Assembly: GCA_902763865.1 (NCBI GenBank)
Contig: CACWTR010000026.1
Coordinates: 1-58,627, forward strand
Source: an uncultured Bacteroidales bacterium
GTDB lineage: Bacteria; Bacteroidota; Bacteroidia; Bacteroidales; Bacteroidaceae
Length of the DNA stretch: 58,627 nucleotides
Direction: 5' to 3'
Shown one piece after another: positions 51,291 to 58,627 of this stretch. Numbering within the stretch: the stretch's first letter is position 1; every line of letters starts with the position of its first letter. The notes beneath the pieces are model-generated. The model was not told the origin of the DNA, did not search any database, and was given only the letters and a program-made list of their open reading frames with translations. The translations under genes and the position numbers were made by a program.

Positions 51291-52253
51291 TCTTTCCGCT
51301 ACGAAGGCGGCAAGCTGGTGGAGGGACTGGACGATGGATGGGTCGCGGGTATCGTCGATAAGGCCGTCGGCCATGCCCATCAGGTCCTTCATGTGCCAGC
51401 GTACGTACTCCAGTCCGCCTTGGCTGACCGTGAAGTCGATGAGCTGCTGTATCTCGACGGAACTTGCTTCGCGACGGCGCACCTTCAGGGCCAGAGCAAA
51501 CATGGCCTTGTCCTGACTGTGTTCTACGGCATAGATGGCGGGCAGCGTGAGCTTGCCTTCCTTCATGTCGTTGCCGAGGGGTTTGCCGACCTCTGCTGTG
51601 CCGTAGTCGAAGACATCGTCGCGCAGCTGGAAGCAGAGGCCGATGAGCTTGCCGAACTGTGCCATGCGTTCTGCGTCGGCTTCGGAACTGCCTGCCGCCA
51701 GCGCACCGAGGCGGGCACAGAGGGAAAAGAGGCTTGCCGTCTTGCGTCCGATGATGTCGAAATAGATGGCTTCCGAGAGTTCTTCTGAGTCGAGGCTGTT
51801 GAGCTGCAGGAGTTCGCCGTCGGCCAGCGACTGCCCAAGCTGTGCTATGTAGCGCACGATGCGTACATCGTCTGTCCGGGCTGCACACTCCAGGGCCTTG
51901 CTCAGGATGAAGTCGCCTGAGAGGACGGCTATCTGATTGGAGAGCAAAGCATTGACGGAAGGCAGTCCGCGGCGGCGGTCGCTCTCATCGACCACGTCGT
52001 CGTGGACGAGGGATGCTGTGTGGAGCATCTCCAGGGCCAGGGCTACATGGATAACATTCTCGCTGACCCGGCCCGTCATGCGTGCAGCGAGCATGACAAG
52101 CATGGGGCGAAGCTGTTTGCCGGGTGCCTTGAGCAGGTGTTCCACCACCTGCTCCAGCAATGGGTTGTCGCTGTAGAGCGTCTGTCGGAAAGCTTCGCGG
52201 AACTGCTCCATTTCGGCAGCAACAGGAGCCTTTATCTTGTCGAGTACGTCCAT
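51282..52253 (-). CDS. Trans-polyprenyl diphosphate synthase
   Basis: 323 residues. It condenses isopentenyl diphosphate onto an allylic primer to make the long side chain of menaquinone, or a related carrier. First Asp-rich motif LVHDDVVDESDRRRG, second CFQLRDDVFDYGT. Chain-length determinants cannot be decided by eye. It supplies the quinone side chain that the frd complex would need. It has its own promoter (52273-52303), and its stop codon lies in a CTAG repeat. Confidence 0.92.
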   Translation of the reverse strand: MDVLDKIKAPVAAEMEQFREAFRQTLYSDNPLLEQVVEHLLKAPGKQLRPMLVMLAARMTGRVSENVIHVALALEMLHTASLVHDDVVDESDRRRGLPSVNALLSNQIAVLSGDFILSKALECAARTDDVRIVRYIAQLGQSLADGELLQLNSLDSEELSEAIYFDIIGRKTASLFSLCARLGALAAGSSEADAERMAQFGKLIGLCFQLRDDVFDYGTAEVGKPLGNDMKEGKLTLPAIYAVEHSQDKAMFALALKVRRREASSVEIQQLIDFTVSQGGLEYVRWHMKDLMGMADGLIDDTRDPSIVQSLHQLAAFVAERKS

Positions 52254-52272
52254 TTATTTCATATTTAGGCTG

Positions 52273-52303
52273 CAAAATTACATAAAAAGGCTGACTGAAC
52301 AAA
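52273..52303 (-). promoter_or_regulatory. Promoter of the polyprenyl synthase gene
   Basis: Minus strand TTTG (52300-52303), 19 bp, TAATTTTG (52273-52280), 20 bp before the start codon. Confidence 0.8.
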
Positions 52304-52359
52304 GAGTTTTGTAGTAATTAAGAATTTATTTTATATCTTTGTGGCAAAATAACACACAA

Positions 52360-52647
52360 ATGAACACCACAAGAAACAGGCAAAAGCAACAAACCAGCCG
52401 GCTTCACTCCCAGCTGGAACGTGCAGAAGATTTAAGGGAAATGCGCGAGAGGCAGAAAGCGCTCTACCTAAAGGTCAGCGATTTCCTGCTTGATTTGGCT
52501 AAACTTGTGTTCGGAGGTATCATACTTACCGGCATCATCGACCTCAACTTGGACAAGGTGTGGCTCTTCTGTTTGGGGGCTTCAGTGGCAGGTGGCCTTG
52601 CTTGGTGGGGCTTTGTTACCTATCAACGTGGAATAAGAATTAAATAA
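52360..52647 (+). CDS. Small membrane protein, unknown function
   Basis: 95 residues from ATG 52360. A charged N-terminal half (QLERAEDLREMRERQKALYL, coiled-coil-like) precedes two hydrophobic segments (LAKLVFGGIILTGIIDL and VWLFCLGASVAGGLAWWGFV). A -7 box TATCTTTG (52334-52341) with TTTG 22 bp upstream is present. It is followed by a 37-codon membrane peptide and polA in the same direction. I do not recognise the family with confidence. Confidence 0.75.
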   Translation: MNTTRNRQKQQTSRLHSQLERAEDLREMRERQKALYLKVSDFLLDLAKLVFGGIILTGIIDLNLDKVWLFCLGASVAGGLAWWGFVTYQRGIRIK

Positions 52648-52664
52648 TAAAAAATCGTATAGCT

Positions 52665-52778
52665 ATGGAATTCATGATCTTTCTTGCCGTTCTGGGCGTA
52701 ATTGCCATCATAGGCATCATCTGGACAGAGATAGGTATTCGTCGTGACGAGCGCAATGGGCTTCACAAACCGCTTTGA
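52665..52778 (+). CDS. 37-residue single-pass membrane peptide
   Basis: MEFMIFLAVLGVIAIIGIIW forms one membrane helix, followed by a polar tail (TEIGIRRDERNGLHKPL). ATG 52665, stop TGA 52776-52778, 17 bp after the preceding gene and 8 bp before polA. The regular codon pattern and tight packing support a real gene. It may be a partner of the 95-residue membrane protein. Confidence 0.65.
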   Translation: MEFMIFLAVLGVIAIIGIIWTEIGIRRDERNGLHKPL

Positions 52779-52786
52779 CAATCGAT

Positions 52787-55306
52787 ATGAAACTCTATTT
52801 ACTGGACGCTTACGCGCTTATTTACCGTGCTTATTACGCCTTTATCAAGAATCCGCGCATTAATTCCAGGGGCGAGAACACGTCGGCCATCCTGGGTTTT
52901 GTCAACACGCTGGAGGAGGTGACCGGCAAGGAGCACCCGACCCACCTGGGCGTGGCCTTCGACCCCCACGGCCCGACGTTCCGCCACGAGGCTTTCCCCC
53001 CTTACAAGGCACAGCGCGAGGAGACGCCGGAGGCCATTCGCTTCGCCGTGCCCATCATCAAGGAGCTGCTGGCAGCCTACCGCATCCCCGTGCTCGAGGT
53101 GCAGGGCTACGAGGCGGACGACGTCATCGGCACCCTGGCGCAACAGGCCGACGAGCAGGGCATAGAAACCTACATGATGACGCCCGACAAGGACTACGGG
53201 CAGCTCGTCACGGAACGTGTGCGCATCTACCGTCCGCCCATGGGCAGGAACAGCGAGGCAGAAATCCTCGGCCCCGAAGAGGTGAAGCGGAAATGGGGAC
53301 TGCAGTCGCCCCTGCAGGTCATAGACATGCTGGGACTGATGGGCGACGCCGTCGATAACATCCCGGGCTGTCCCGGAGTGGGGGAGAAGACGGCACAGAA
53401 GCTCATCCAAGAGTTCGGCAGCATCGAGAACCTGTTGGACTCCACCGACAAGCTGAAGGGAGCATTAAGGGAAAAGGTGGAGCAGAACAAGGAGCAGATA
53501 CGGCAGAGCAAGTGGCTGGCCACCATCTGTCGCGAGGTGCCCATCAGTCTCGACCTGGACGCCCTCGCACTGCATGAACCCGACTTCGACAAACTGCAGG
53601 AGCTGTATCGCCGACTCGAGTTCCGCCAACTCCTCAACAAACAACAGGGCCCACAGCAACTCGACCTCTTCAGCCAACCGGCGGAAAAACCGGTTGCACC
53701 CGCCCCGAAGACATCCGACGGCAGTACCCAGCTCGACCTCTTCGACATGGCCGGCCCGGAAGCTCACGTCCTTCAGCCCAGAAGCTCACGTCCTTCTGGC
53801 CAAAAGCTCACGAGCTTATCGGCAGAAGCTCACGAGCCGTCCTCAGCCGTCACCTTTACCGTAGCGGACGGAATCGTGGTGGGGCACAACCTGAAAGCAG
53901 CCTGGAAGGAGCTGAAGGCACAGGGCCTGACGGACCTGCCCATGTTCGACACCGAGATAGCCCACTACCTGCTGCACCCCGAGATGCGGCACTACCCGGA
54001 CTACCTGCTCTCCGTCTATGGATGCCAGGACGTGACGGCCCTGAAACAGATTCTGGAAAAAGAACTCAGGGAACAGGGCCTCTGGAACCTCTTTGCCGAC
54101 ATCGAGATGCCCCTGATGCCCGTCCTGGCCGAAATGGAAGAGGCCGGCGTACTCATCGACACCGAGGGGCTGAAGGAGACCAGCCGCCTCTTCACCGGAC
54201 AGATGCTGGCACTCGAGAAGGAAATCTACGAGGCAGCCGGCGTCAGCTTCAACATCTCCAGCCCCAAGCAAGTGGGCGAAGTGCTCTTCGACCAACTCAA
54301 GCTCGACTCCAAAGCCAAGAAGACCAAGAAGGGACAGTACGTCACCAGCGAGGAAGTGCTGGAGGCCCTCAGGGGAAAGCACCCCATCGTAGGCAAGATA
54401 CTGGAGTATCGCGGACTGAAGAAACTGCTGAGCACCTACATCGACGCCCTGCCCGGACTCATCAATCCGCAGACGGGACACATACACACCTCCTTCAACC
54501 AAACCGTCACCAGCACAGGACGCCTCTCCTCCTCCAACCCCAACCTGCAGAACATACCTGTCCGCGACGCACAGGGCAAGGAAGTGCGCAAAGCCTTCAT
54601 CCCATACCCCGGACAGCTCTTCTTCAGCGCAGATTACAGCCAGATAGAACTGCGCATCATGGCCCACCTCAGCCAGGACCACAACCTCATCGAAGCCTTC
54701 CTGCAAGGCGATGACATACATGCCGCCACAGCCGCCAAAATCTTCAAGAAACCCCTGAGCGAAGTCACTCCCGATGAACGACGCAAAGCCAAGACAGCCA
54801 ACTTCGGCATCATCTACGGCATCAGCGCCTTCGGACTGGCCGAAAGGCTCGGCATCTCCAGAAGCGAGGCCAAGCAACTCATCGACGACTACTTCCAGAC
54901 CTACCCGGGCGTGAAAGCCTACATGGAGAAGAGCATCCAGACAGCACGCGAGCGCGGCTACACCGAGACCATCTTCCGCCGACGCTGCCAGCTGCCCGAC
55001 ATCAACAGTCACAACGCCGTAGTGCGCGGCTACGCCGAGCGCAACGCCATCAACTCGCCCATCCAGGGCTCGGCAGCCGACATCATCAAGATAGCAATGG
55101 TGCGCGTCGCCCGCCGCATGAAGCAGGAAGGCATGAAGTCGAAGATGATACTGCAAGTCCACGACGAACTGAACTTCTCCGTCCTACCCGAAGAAAGGGA
55201 GCAGATGCAGCGCCTGGTCGTAGAAGAAATGCAAAGCGCCGCCAGCCTGAGCGTCCCCCTCATCGCCGACTGCGGCTGGGGCACCAACTGGCTCGAAGCA
55301 CACTAA
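52787..55306 (+). CDS. polA: DNA polymerase I with reduced proofreading domain and palindromic insert
   Basis: 839 residues, short for the family (usually above 900 in Bacteroidetes). The 5'-3' exonuclease domain (about 1-290) has LLDAYALIYRAYYAF and GYEADDVIGTLA. The polymerase domain (about 450-839) has DYSQIELRIMAHLSQD (motif A), RRKAKTANFGIIYGISAFGL (motif B), and LQVHDELNF (motif C). Between them, where the 3'-5' exonuclease fold belongs, only its second half remains (VVGHNLKAAW, FDTEIAHYLL); the first strands and the usual DxE motif are absent. Exactly there lie four 22-bp palindromic repeats. Confidence 0.95.
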   Translation: MKLYLLDAYALIYRAYYAFIKNPRINSRGENTSAILGFVNTLEEVTGKEHPTHLGVAFDPHGPTFRHEAFPPYKAQREETPEAIRFAVPIIKELLAAYRIPVLEVQGYEADDVIGTLAQQADEQGIETYMMTPDKDYGQLVTERVRIYRPPMGRNSEAEILGPEEVKRKWGLQSPLQVIDMLGLMGDAVDNIPGCPGVGEKTAQKLIQEFGSIENLLDSTDKLKGALREKVEQNKEQIRQSKWLATICREVPISLDLDALALHEPDFDKLQELYRRLEFRQLLNKQQGPQQLDLFSQPAEKPVAPAPKTSDGSTQLDLFDMAGPEAHVLQPRSSRPSGQKLTSLSAEAHEPSSAVTFTVADGIVVGHNLKAAWKELKAQGLTDLPMFDTEIAHYLLHPEMRHYPDYLLSVYGCQDVTALKQILEKELREQGLWNLFADIEMPLMPVLAEMEEAGVLIDTEGLKETSRLFTGQMLALEKEIYEAAGVSFNISSPKQVGEVLFDQLKLDSKAKKTKKGQYVTSEEVLEALRGKHPIVGKILEYRGLKKLLSTYIDALPGLINPQTGHIHTSFNQTVTSTGRLSSSNPNLQNIPVRDAQGKEVRKAFIPYPGQLFFSADYSQIELRIMAHLSQDHNLIEAFLQGDDIHAATAAKIFKKPLSEVTPDERRKAKTANFGIIYGISAFGLAERLGISRSEAKQLIDDYFQTYPGVKAYMEKSIQTARERGYTETIFRRRCQLPDINSHNAVVRGYAERNAINSPIQGSAADIIKIAMVRVARRMKQEGMKSKMILQVHDELNFSVLPEEREQMQRLVVEEMQSAASLSVPLIADCGWGTNWLEAH
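53758..53845 (+). repeat. Array of four 22-bp palindromes inside polA
   Basis: Units at 53758-53779, 53780-53801, 53802-53823 and 53824-53845, all with AGCTCACG at the same place. The third is most symmetric: AAGCTC-AC-GAGCTT. The core CTCACGAG and 22-bp length equal those of the mnmG array, though the arms differ. Confidence 0.85.
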
Positions 55307-57546
55307 ATCACCATCTCGAGCATTGAGAGGTCTGCTTCCTCGCCTACCAGCCAGACGATGTCGTCCTGGCGGAACTGGCGCTTGGCCTGAATGGTGCCGA
55401 GATGTCCGTTCTCGTCCTCCACGCCCAGCACCATGCAGTTGTAGCGCTTGCGGAAATCGCTGTCCTGAAGGGTATGACCGATGAGAGGACTGCTTTCTCC
55501 CAGCCTGATGAAGATGATGGAGAGGCTGTGGCTGTCCTGTGTGTTTTCACCGGGCTGCTTCAGCTCCTGTTCGCTGCGAGCCCGCAGAACATCTATCGCC
55601 TCTGCTCCTGCCACCACTTCCAGCTCGTCGCCGGGATAGATGCGGTGATTGCCTCCGGGAATGTTGATGCGGTGCCCTGCACGGATGATGGCTACGACGT
55701 GCACGCTGTCTGTCTTGCCGAAGTGGAGCTGAGCCAGCGACCGTCCGCCCCAAAGCGAGTGGGCCGGCACCTTCACACGCGCTATCTGCAGGTCCTTGCC
55801 GCGAAGCTTCTTGCCGTAGTTCAGCGTAGCCTGCTGTTCCCTGAGCCGAAGATTCTGCCTGAAAGTCCGTTCCACCCGGATGCTGGTATATTTCACCCCG
55901 CGGCTCACTACTATCAGGCCCAGCAGCACCACACTTGCCACGATGTTCCATACCCAGCGGAAAGGCGAGAAGAACTGCACTACATTATATATTATAGCAA
56001 GTCCAAGCATTGCCTTCACAAAAAGGGCCAGACCGACGAGCAATGTATTCGCACGTCCCGTAGTGCGCAGGAAGTGCACCTCGTTGCAACGGTTCTTGCG
56101 GATGACTATTGCGCGGATGCAAGGCGACAGCAGGATGGTACAGACTGCTCCGCACACGACAGAGCCGTAGCTTTTCCCTATCACGTGCTGGCAAAGCGGC
56201 AGGATTGTGGCTATGCTGAACAGGAACAGGGCTATGGTGATTGTCAGGTAGGCCGCCGTCTGAAGCACAACGGCCTTGATGAAATTATTCCAGGCAAGCG
56301 TCGTTGACTTTTGACTCAACTTCTGCCTGCCCACGGCAAGGAAGCTCCCGTGCCGTGCAAAAGACTGGATTCTGTTGCTCAGAAGGCTCTCTGCCTTCGT
56401 GCCTGCAGCCGGAGCAAGACGAATGCTGTAGGGCGTGAGGAAAGTAGTGATGATGCTCACGGCCACCACGACAGGGTACAGGAATTGGCTCGTCACGCCC
56501 AGCTCCTGACCTAAGCCCGCAATGATGAAAGCGAACTCACCAATCTGCACCATCGAGAATCCGCTTCGCACCGCGTCCTGCACGTTGCCACCCGTAGCGA
56601 AGAAGCTCAGGCTGCCAAAGAACATCTGCCCCAGCAGAACGGCAAGCGTCAGCACAAGGATAGGCAGCCAGTAGGCAACCAGCACCGACGGCTCCACCAT
56701 CATGCCGACTGACACGAAGAAGACAGCCCCGAACAGGTCGCGCAGTGAACTCACGCTGCTCTCTATGCTCTCCGCTTCGAGCGTCTCGGCCATTATGCTG
56801 CCCATCATGAAAGCACCGAAGGCAGGGCTGTAACCCACCTTGGAAGCAGATACGGCCAACAGGAAGCACAGACCGACGGAGACCACAAGCAGCGTCTCGC
56901 GGTTGATGTAGCGACGTGCCTTCTTAAACAACAGCGGCACAAAGTAGATGCCAAGCATGAACCAAAGCATCAGGAAGAAACCCAGCTGCAAAAGGCTCTT
57001 CACGAGTTCCGTGCCTTGAAAGCTCCGGCTCACGGCCAGCGCACTGAGCATCACCATCAGCAGAATGCCCAGGATGTCCTCCAATATAAGGACGGATATG
57101 ACACCCGAAGCGAAACGCTTGCTGCGCAGTCCAAGGTCGTCGAAAGCCTTGTAGATGATGGTCGTGGAACTCATGCTGAGCATTCCTCCGAGGAATATCT
57201 TGTCCATACTGCTCCAGTCGAACAGCGTGGCAACCATGCTGCCGATGCCAATCATGCAGCACATCACCATCAGGGCTGTCAGGATAGGCTTCACCCCCAT
57301 CCGCACTATCTTCTTGAACGAGAACTCGAGCCCCAGCGTGAACATAAGGAAGATGACGCCAATCTGGCTCCATTCCTCGATGCCTTCCATGCTGCTCACC
57401 GAAGGCGTGTAAGGCATGTGCGGCCCTGCCAGGAAGCCTGCCACGATGTAGCCCAACACGAGCGGCTGGCGCAGTCGTTTGAAGACGATGGTGACTGCGC
57501 TGGCAACTACAAGGATATAGGCAAGGTCAACAATGAGTGGCGGCAT
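55303..57546 (-). CDS. Kef/CPA2-type cation:proton antiporter with TrkA-C domain
   Basis: 747 residues. The N-terminal part has about 12 hydrophobic helices with the CPA2 pattern GYIVAGFLAGPHMP and the sequence GAFMMGSIMAET. A further group of about four helices (about 430-560) follows, then a cytosolic TrkA-C-like regulatory domain (about 600-690: VPAHSLWGGRSLAQL, INIPGGNHRIYPGDELEVVAG), and an additional related segment at the end (REDDIVWLVGE-like). Exchanges K+ or Na+ for protons. It overlaps polA by 4 bp tail to tail, and lies 1 bp downstream of nadA. Confidence 0.9.
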   Translation of the reverse strand: MPPLIVDLAYILVVASAVTIVFKRLRQPLVLGYIVAGFLAGPHMPYTPSVSSMEGIEEWSQIGVIFLMFTLGLEFSFKKIVRMGVKPILTALMVMCCMIGIGSMVATLFDWSSMDKIFLGGMLSMSSTTIIYKAFDDLGLRSKRFASGVISVLILEDILGILLMVMLSALAVSRSFQGTELVKSLLQLGFFLMLWFMLGIYFVPLLFKKARRYINRETLLVVSVGLCFLLAVSASKVGYSPAFGAFMMGSIMAETLEAESIESSVSSLRDLFGAVFFVSVGMMVEPSVLVAYWLPILVLTLAVLLGQMFFGSLSFFATGGNVQDAVRSGFSMVQIGEFAFIIAGLGQELGVTSQFLYPVVVAVSIITTFLTPYSIRLAPAAGTKAESLLSNRIQSFARHGSFLAVGRQKLSQKSTTLAWNNFIKAVVLQTAAYLTITIALFLFSIATILPLCQHVIGKSYGSVVCGAVCTILLSPCIRAIVIRKNRCNEVHFLRTTGRANTLLVGLALFVKAMLGLAIIYNVVQFFSPFRWVWNIVASVVLLGLIVVSRGVKYTSIRVERTFRQNLRLREQQATLNYGKKLRGKDLQIARVKVPAHSLWGGRSLAQLHFGKTDSVHVVAIIRAGHRINIPGGNHRIYPGDELEVVAGAEAIDVLRARSEQELKQPGENTQDSHSLSIIFIRLGESSPLIGHTLQDSDFRKRYNCMVLGVEDENGHLGTIQAKRQFRQDDIVWLVGEEADLSMLEMVI

Positions 57547-57547
57547 A

Positions 57548-58528
57548 CTACTTGCTCATCTCAAGCATGCGGTTGATGGGTCGGACGGCTCTCTCTGCCA
57601 CCTCTGGCGACACCTCTATCTCGGGCCATTCATAGCGCAGGCAGTTGTAGAGTTTCTCCATCGTGATGAGCTTCATGAAGTTGCACTCGTTGCAGGCACA
57701 CGTGCTGTCGTCGGGCGGAGCAGGCAGGAAAGTCTTCTCCGGGCAAGCTTGCTGCATCTTGTGGAGGATGCCGCTCTCGGTGGCGACAATGAATTCCTTG
57801 GCGTCGTCCTCCTGACTGAACTTGAGCAACGCTGCCGTGCTGCCCACCTTGTCTGCCACCTTGACAACGGGTCCCTTGCATTCCGGATGGACGAGTATCT
57901 TGGCATCGGGGTGCTGTGCCTTCAGTTGCAGTATGCGCTCCAGGCTGAACTTCTCGTGGACGTGACAGGCACCGTCCCAGAGCACCATCTGTCGGCCCGT
58001 GACGGCATTGATGTAGCTGCCCAGGTTGCGGTCCGGTCCGAAGATGATTTTCTCCTCTTTGGGCAGCGCATTCACTATCTGCATAGCGTTGCCGCTCGTC
58101 ACGACGATGTCGGTCAGGGCTTTGATGGCAGCTGTAGTGTTGACATAGCTGATGACAGTGTGGCCCGGGTGTGCCTTGACGAAGTCGCCGAATTCCTTTG
58201 CCGGACAGCTCTCGGCCAGCGAGCAGGTAGCATTCAGGTCGGGCACCAGCACCTTCTTGTCGGGACAGAGAATTTTATTGGTCTCGCCCATGAAGTGCAC
58301 GCCGCACATGACGATGATGTCCGCTTCGGTCCGGGCTGCCTGCCTGGCCAGGGCCAGGCTGTCGCCCACAAAGTCGGCTATGTCCTGCACGGCTCCGTCC
58401 GTATAGTAATGCGCCATGATGATGGCGTTCTTCTCTTTGCACATGCGGCGTATCTCAGCCTTGAGGTCTGTCCCTGCTGGCACAGGTTCCGTCACGTAGC
58501 CAGCCTCTTTCCACTTGTTATCAACCAT
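57548..58528 (-). CDS. nadA: Quinolinate synthase NadA
   Basis: 326 residues. It condenses iminoaspartate with dihydroxyacetone phosphate to quinolinate in NAD synthesis. Family motifs: MAHYYTDGAVQDIADFVGDS, CGVHFMGET (first cluster Cys), LPDLNATCSLAESC, NTTAAIKA, HPECKGPV, TESGILH, and the C-terminal CACNECNFMKL. The cysteines of CGVHFMGET, the TCSLAES region and CNEC could supply the [4Fe-4S] cluster. nadA is followed within 1 bp by the antiporter gene, so the two are probably one transcript. nadB and nadC are not in the window. Confidence 0.95.
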   Translation of the reverse strand: MVDNKWKEAGYVTEPVPAGTDLKAEIRRMCKEKNAIIMAHYYTDGAVQDIADFVGDSLALARQAARTEADIIVMCGVHFMGETNKILCPDKKVLVPDLNATCSLAESCPAKEFGDFVKAHPGHTVISYVNTTAAIKALTDIVVTSGNAMQIVNALPKEEKIIFGPDRNLGSYINAVTGRQMVLWDGACHVHEKFSLERILQLKAQHPDAKILVHPECKGPVVKVADKVGSTAALLKFSQEDDAKEFIVATESGILHKMQQACPEKTFLPAPPDDSTCACNECNFMKLITMEKLYNCLRYEWPEIEVSPEVAERAVRPINRMLEMSK

Positions 58529-58627
58529 TTTTATATTATTATTGTTTTATATTTATAATTAAAAAGAATACTTATGATGATGATGATGAGCAGTTGATAA
58601 GTTCATAACTTTTTCTCTTTTCCTTAG

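Noticed and set aside
51235-51888. Extension of the gluQ-like protein to 534 residues
   Set aside because: The extra part is antisense-frame sequence within the polyprenyl synthase gene plus translated CTAG repeats (DNLDNL). The synthetase family starts at MTVSRFAPSPTG.
1-58627. tRNA or rRNA genes
   Set aside because: No cloverleaf-like sequence with a TTCGAAT-type arm and no rRNA signature was recognised by eye. A dedicated scan would be needed to exclude tRNAs fully.

Overview
The window reads as a chromosomal segment of a Bacteroidales bacterium, most like Prevotella or a close relative. The basis is a mixed core gene set with Bacteroidetes-type promoters (TTTG, 19-20 bp, TAnnTTTG) in front of many genes, few Shine-Dalgarno sequences, secreted proteins with Bacteroidales-style tails, a frdCAB respiratory operon, and uronate catabolism genes. 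GC is moderately high in genes and intergenic gaps are AT-rich. This assignment is inferred from features, not from a database search.

Layout. 1-9 kb: the N-terminal part of a large secreted fibronectin-type protein, a small secreted protein carrying a piece of purine nucleoside phosphorylase, a metallophosphoesterase, a DUF3237 protein, a CapA-like protein, murQ, a DKNYY protein, a phosphoribosyltransferase, a small membrane protein, and a candidate structured RNA with its own promoter and terminator. 9-12.6 kb: frdCAB. 12.7-19 kb: mnmG, a near-perfect parS site, apt, uvrC, dtd, a MazG-like hydrolase and deoC. 19-26.5 kb: accessory stretch with two secreted proteins, a decayed LRR pseudogene, a MITE with intact target duplication, 100-bp inverted repeats, a retropepsin-like protein, a gene remnant and a PagL-like deacylase. 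26.9-34.4 kb: S41 protease, ybeY, ruvB, a nucleoside-recognition membrane protein, uxaB and uxaA. 34.4-50.3 kb: a complete tripartite ABC export locus (adaptor, TolC-type channel, NtrC-type regulator, histidine kinase, three paralogous FtsX permeases, ATPase) interrupted by an AbiE-type toxin-antitoxin pair. 50.3-58.6 kb: gluQ-like synthetase, polyprenyl synthase, two small membrane proteins, polA, a Kef-type antiporter and nadA.

Two themes stand out. First, the export locus appears to be a self-contained sigma-54 regulon. Two sigma-54 promoters, one for the tolC-hlyD operon and one for the permease operon, lie 5 kb apart in opposite orientation. Each is preceded by the same pair of TGTGCG-N4-CGCACA sites, 20 bp apart and exactly 56 bp from the -24 element. 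The NtrC-type regulator encoded between them is the obvious binder.

Second, the segment is full of short tandem palindromes. Arrays of three or four 21-22 bp palindromes, some with a conserved GACACG flank, occur between genes and also in frame inside mnmG and polA. A 51-bp palindromic unit is repeated eight times inside the ATPase part of the histidine kinase. Nine-bp CTAG arrays sit at three places, one supplying the stop codon of the polyprenyl synthase gene. PolA seems to have lost the first half of its proofreading domain at the array. These elements look like active agents of gene remodelling.
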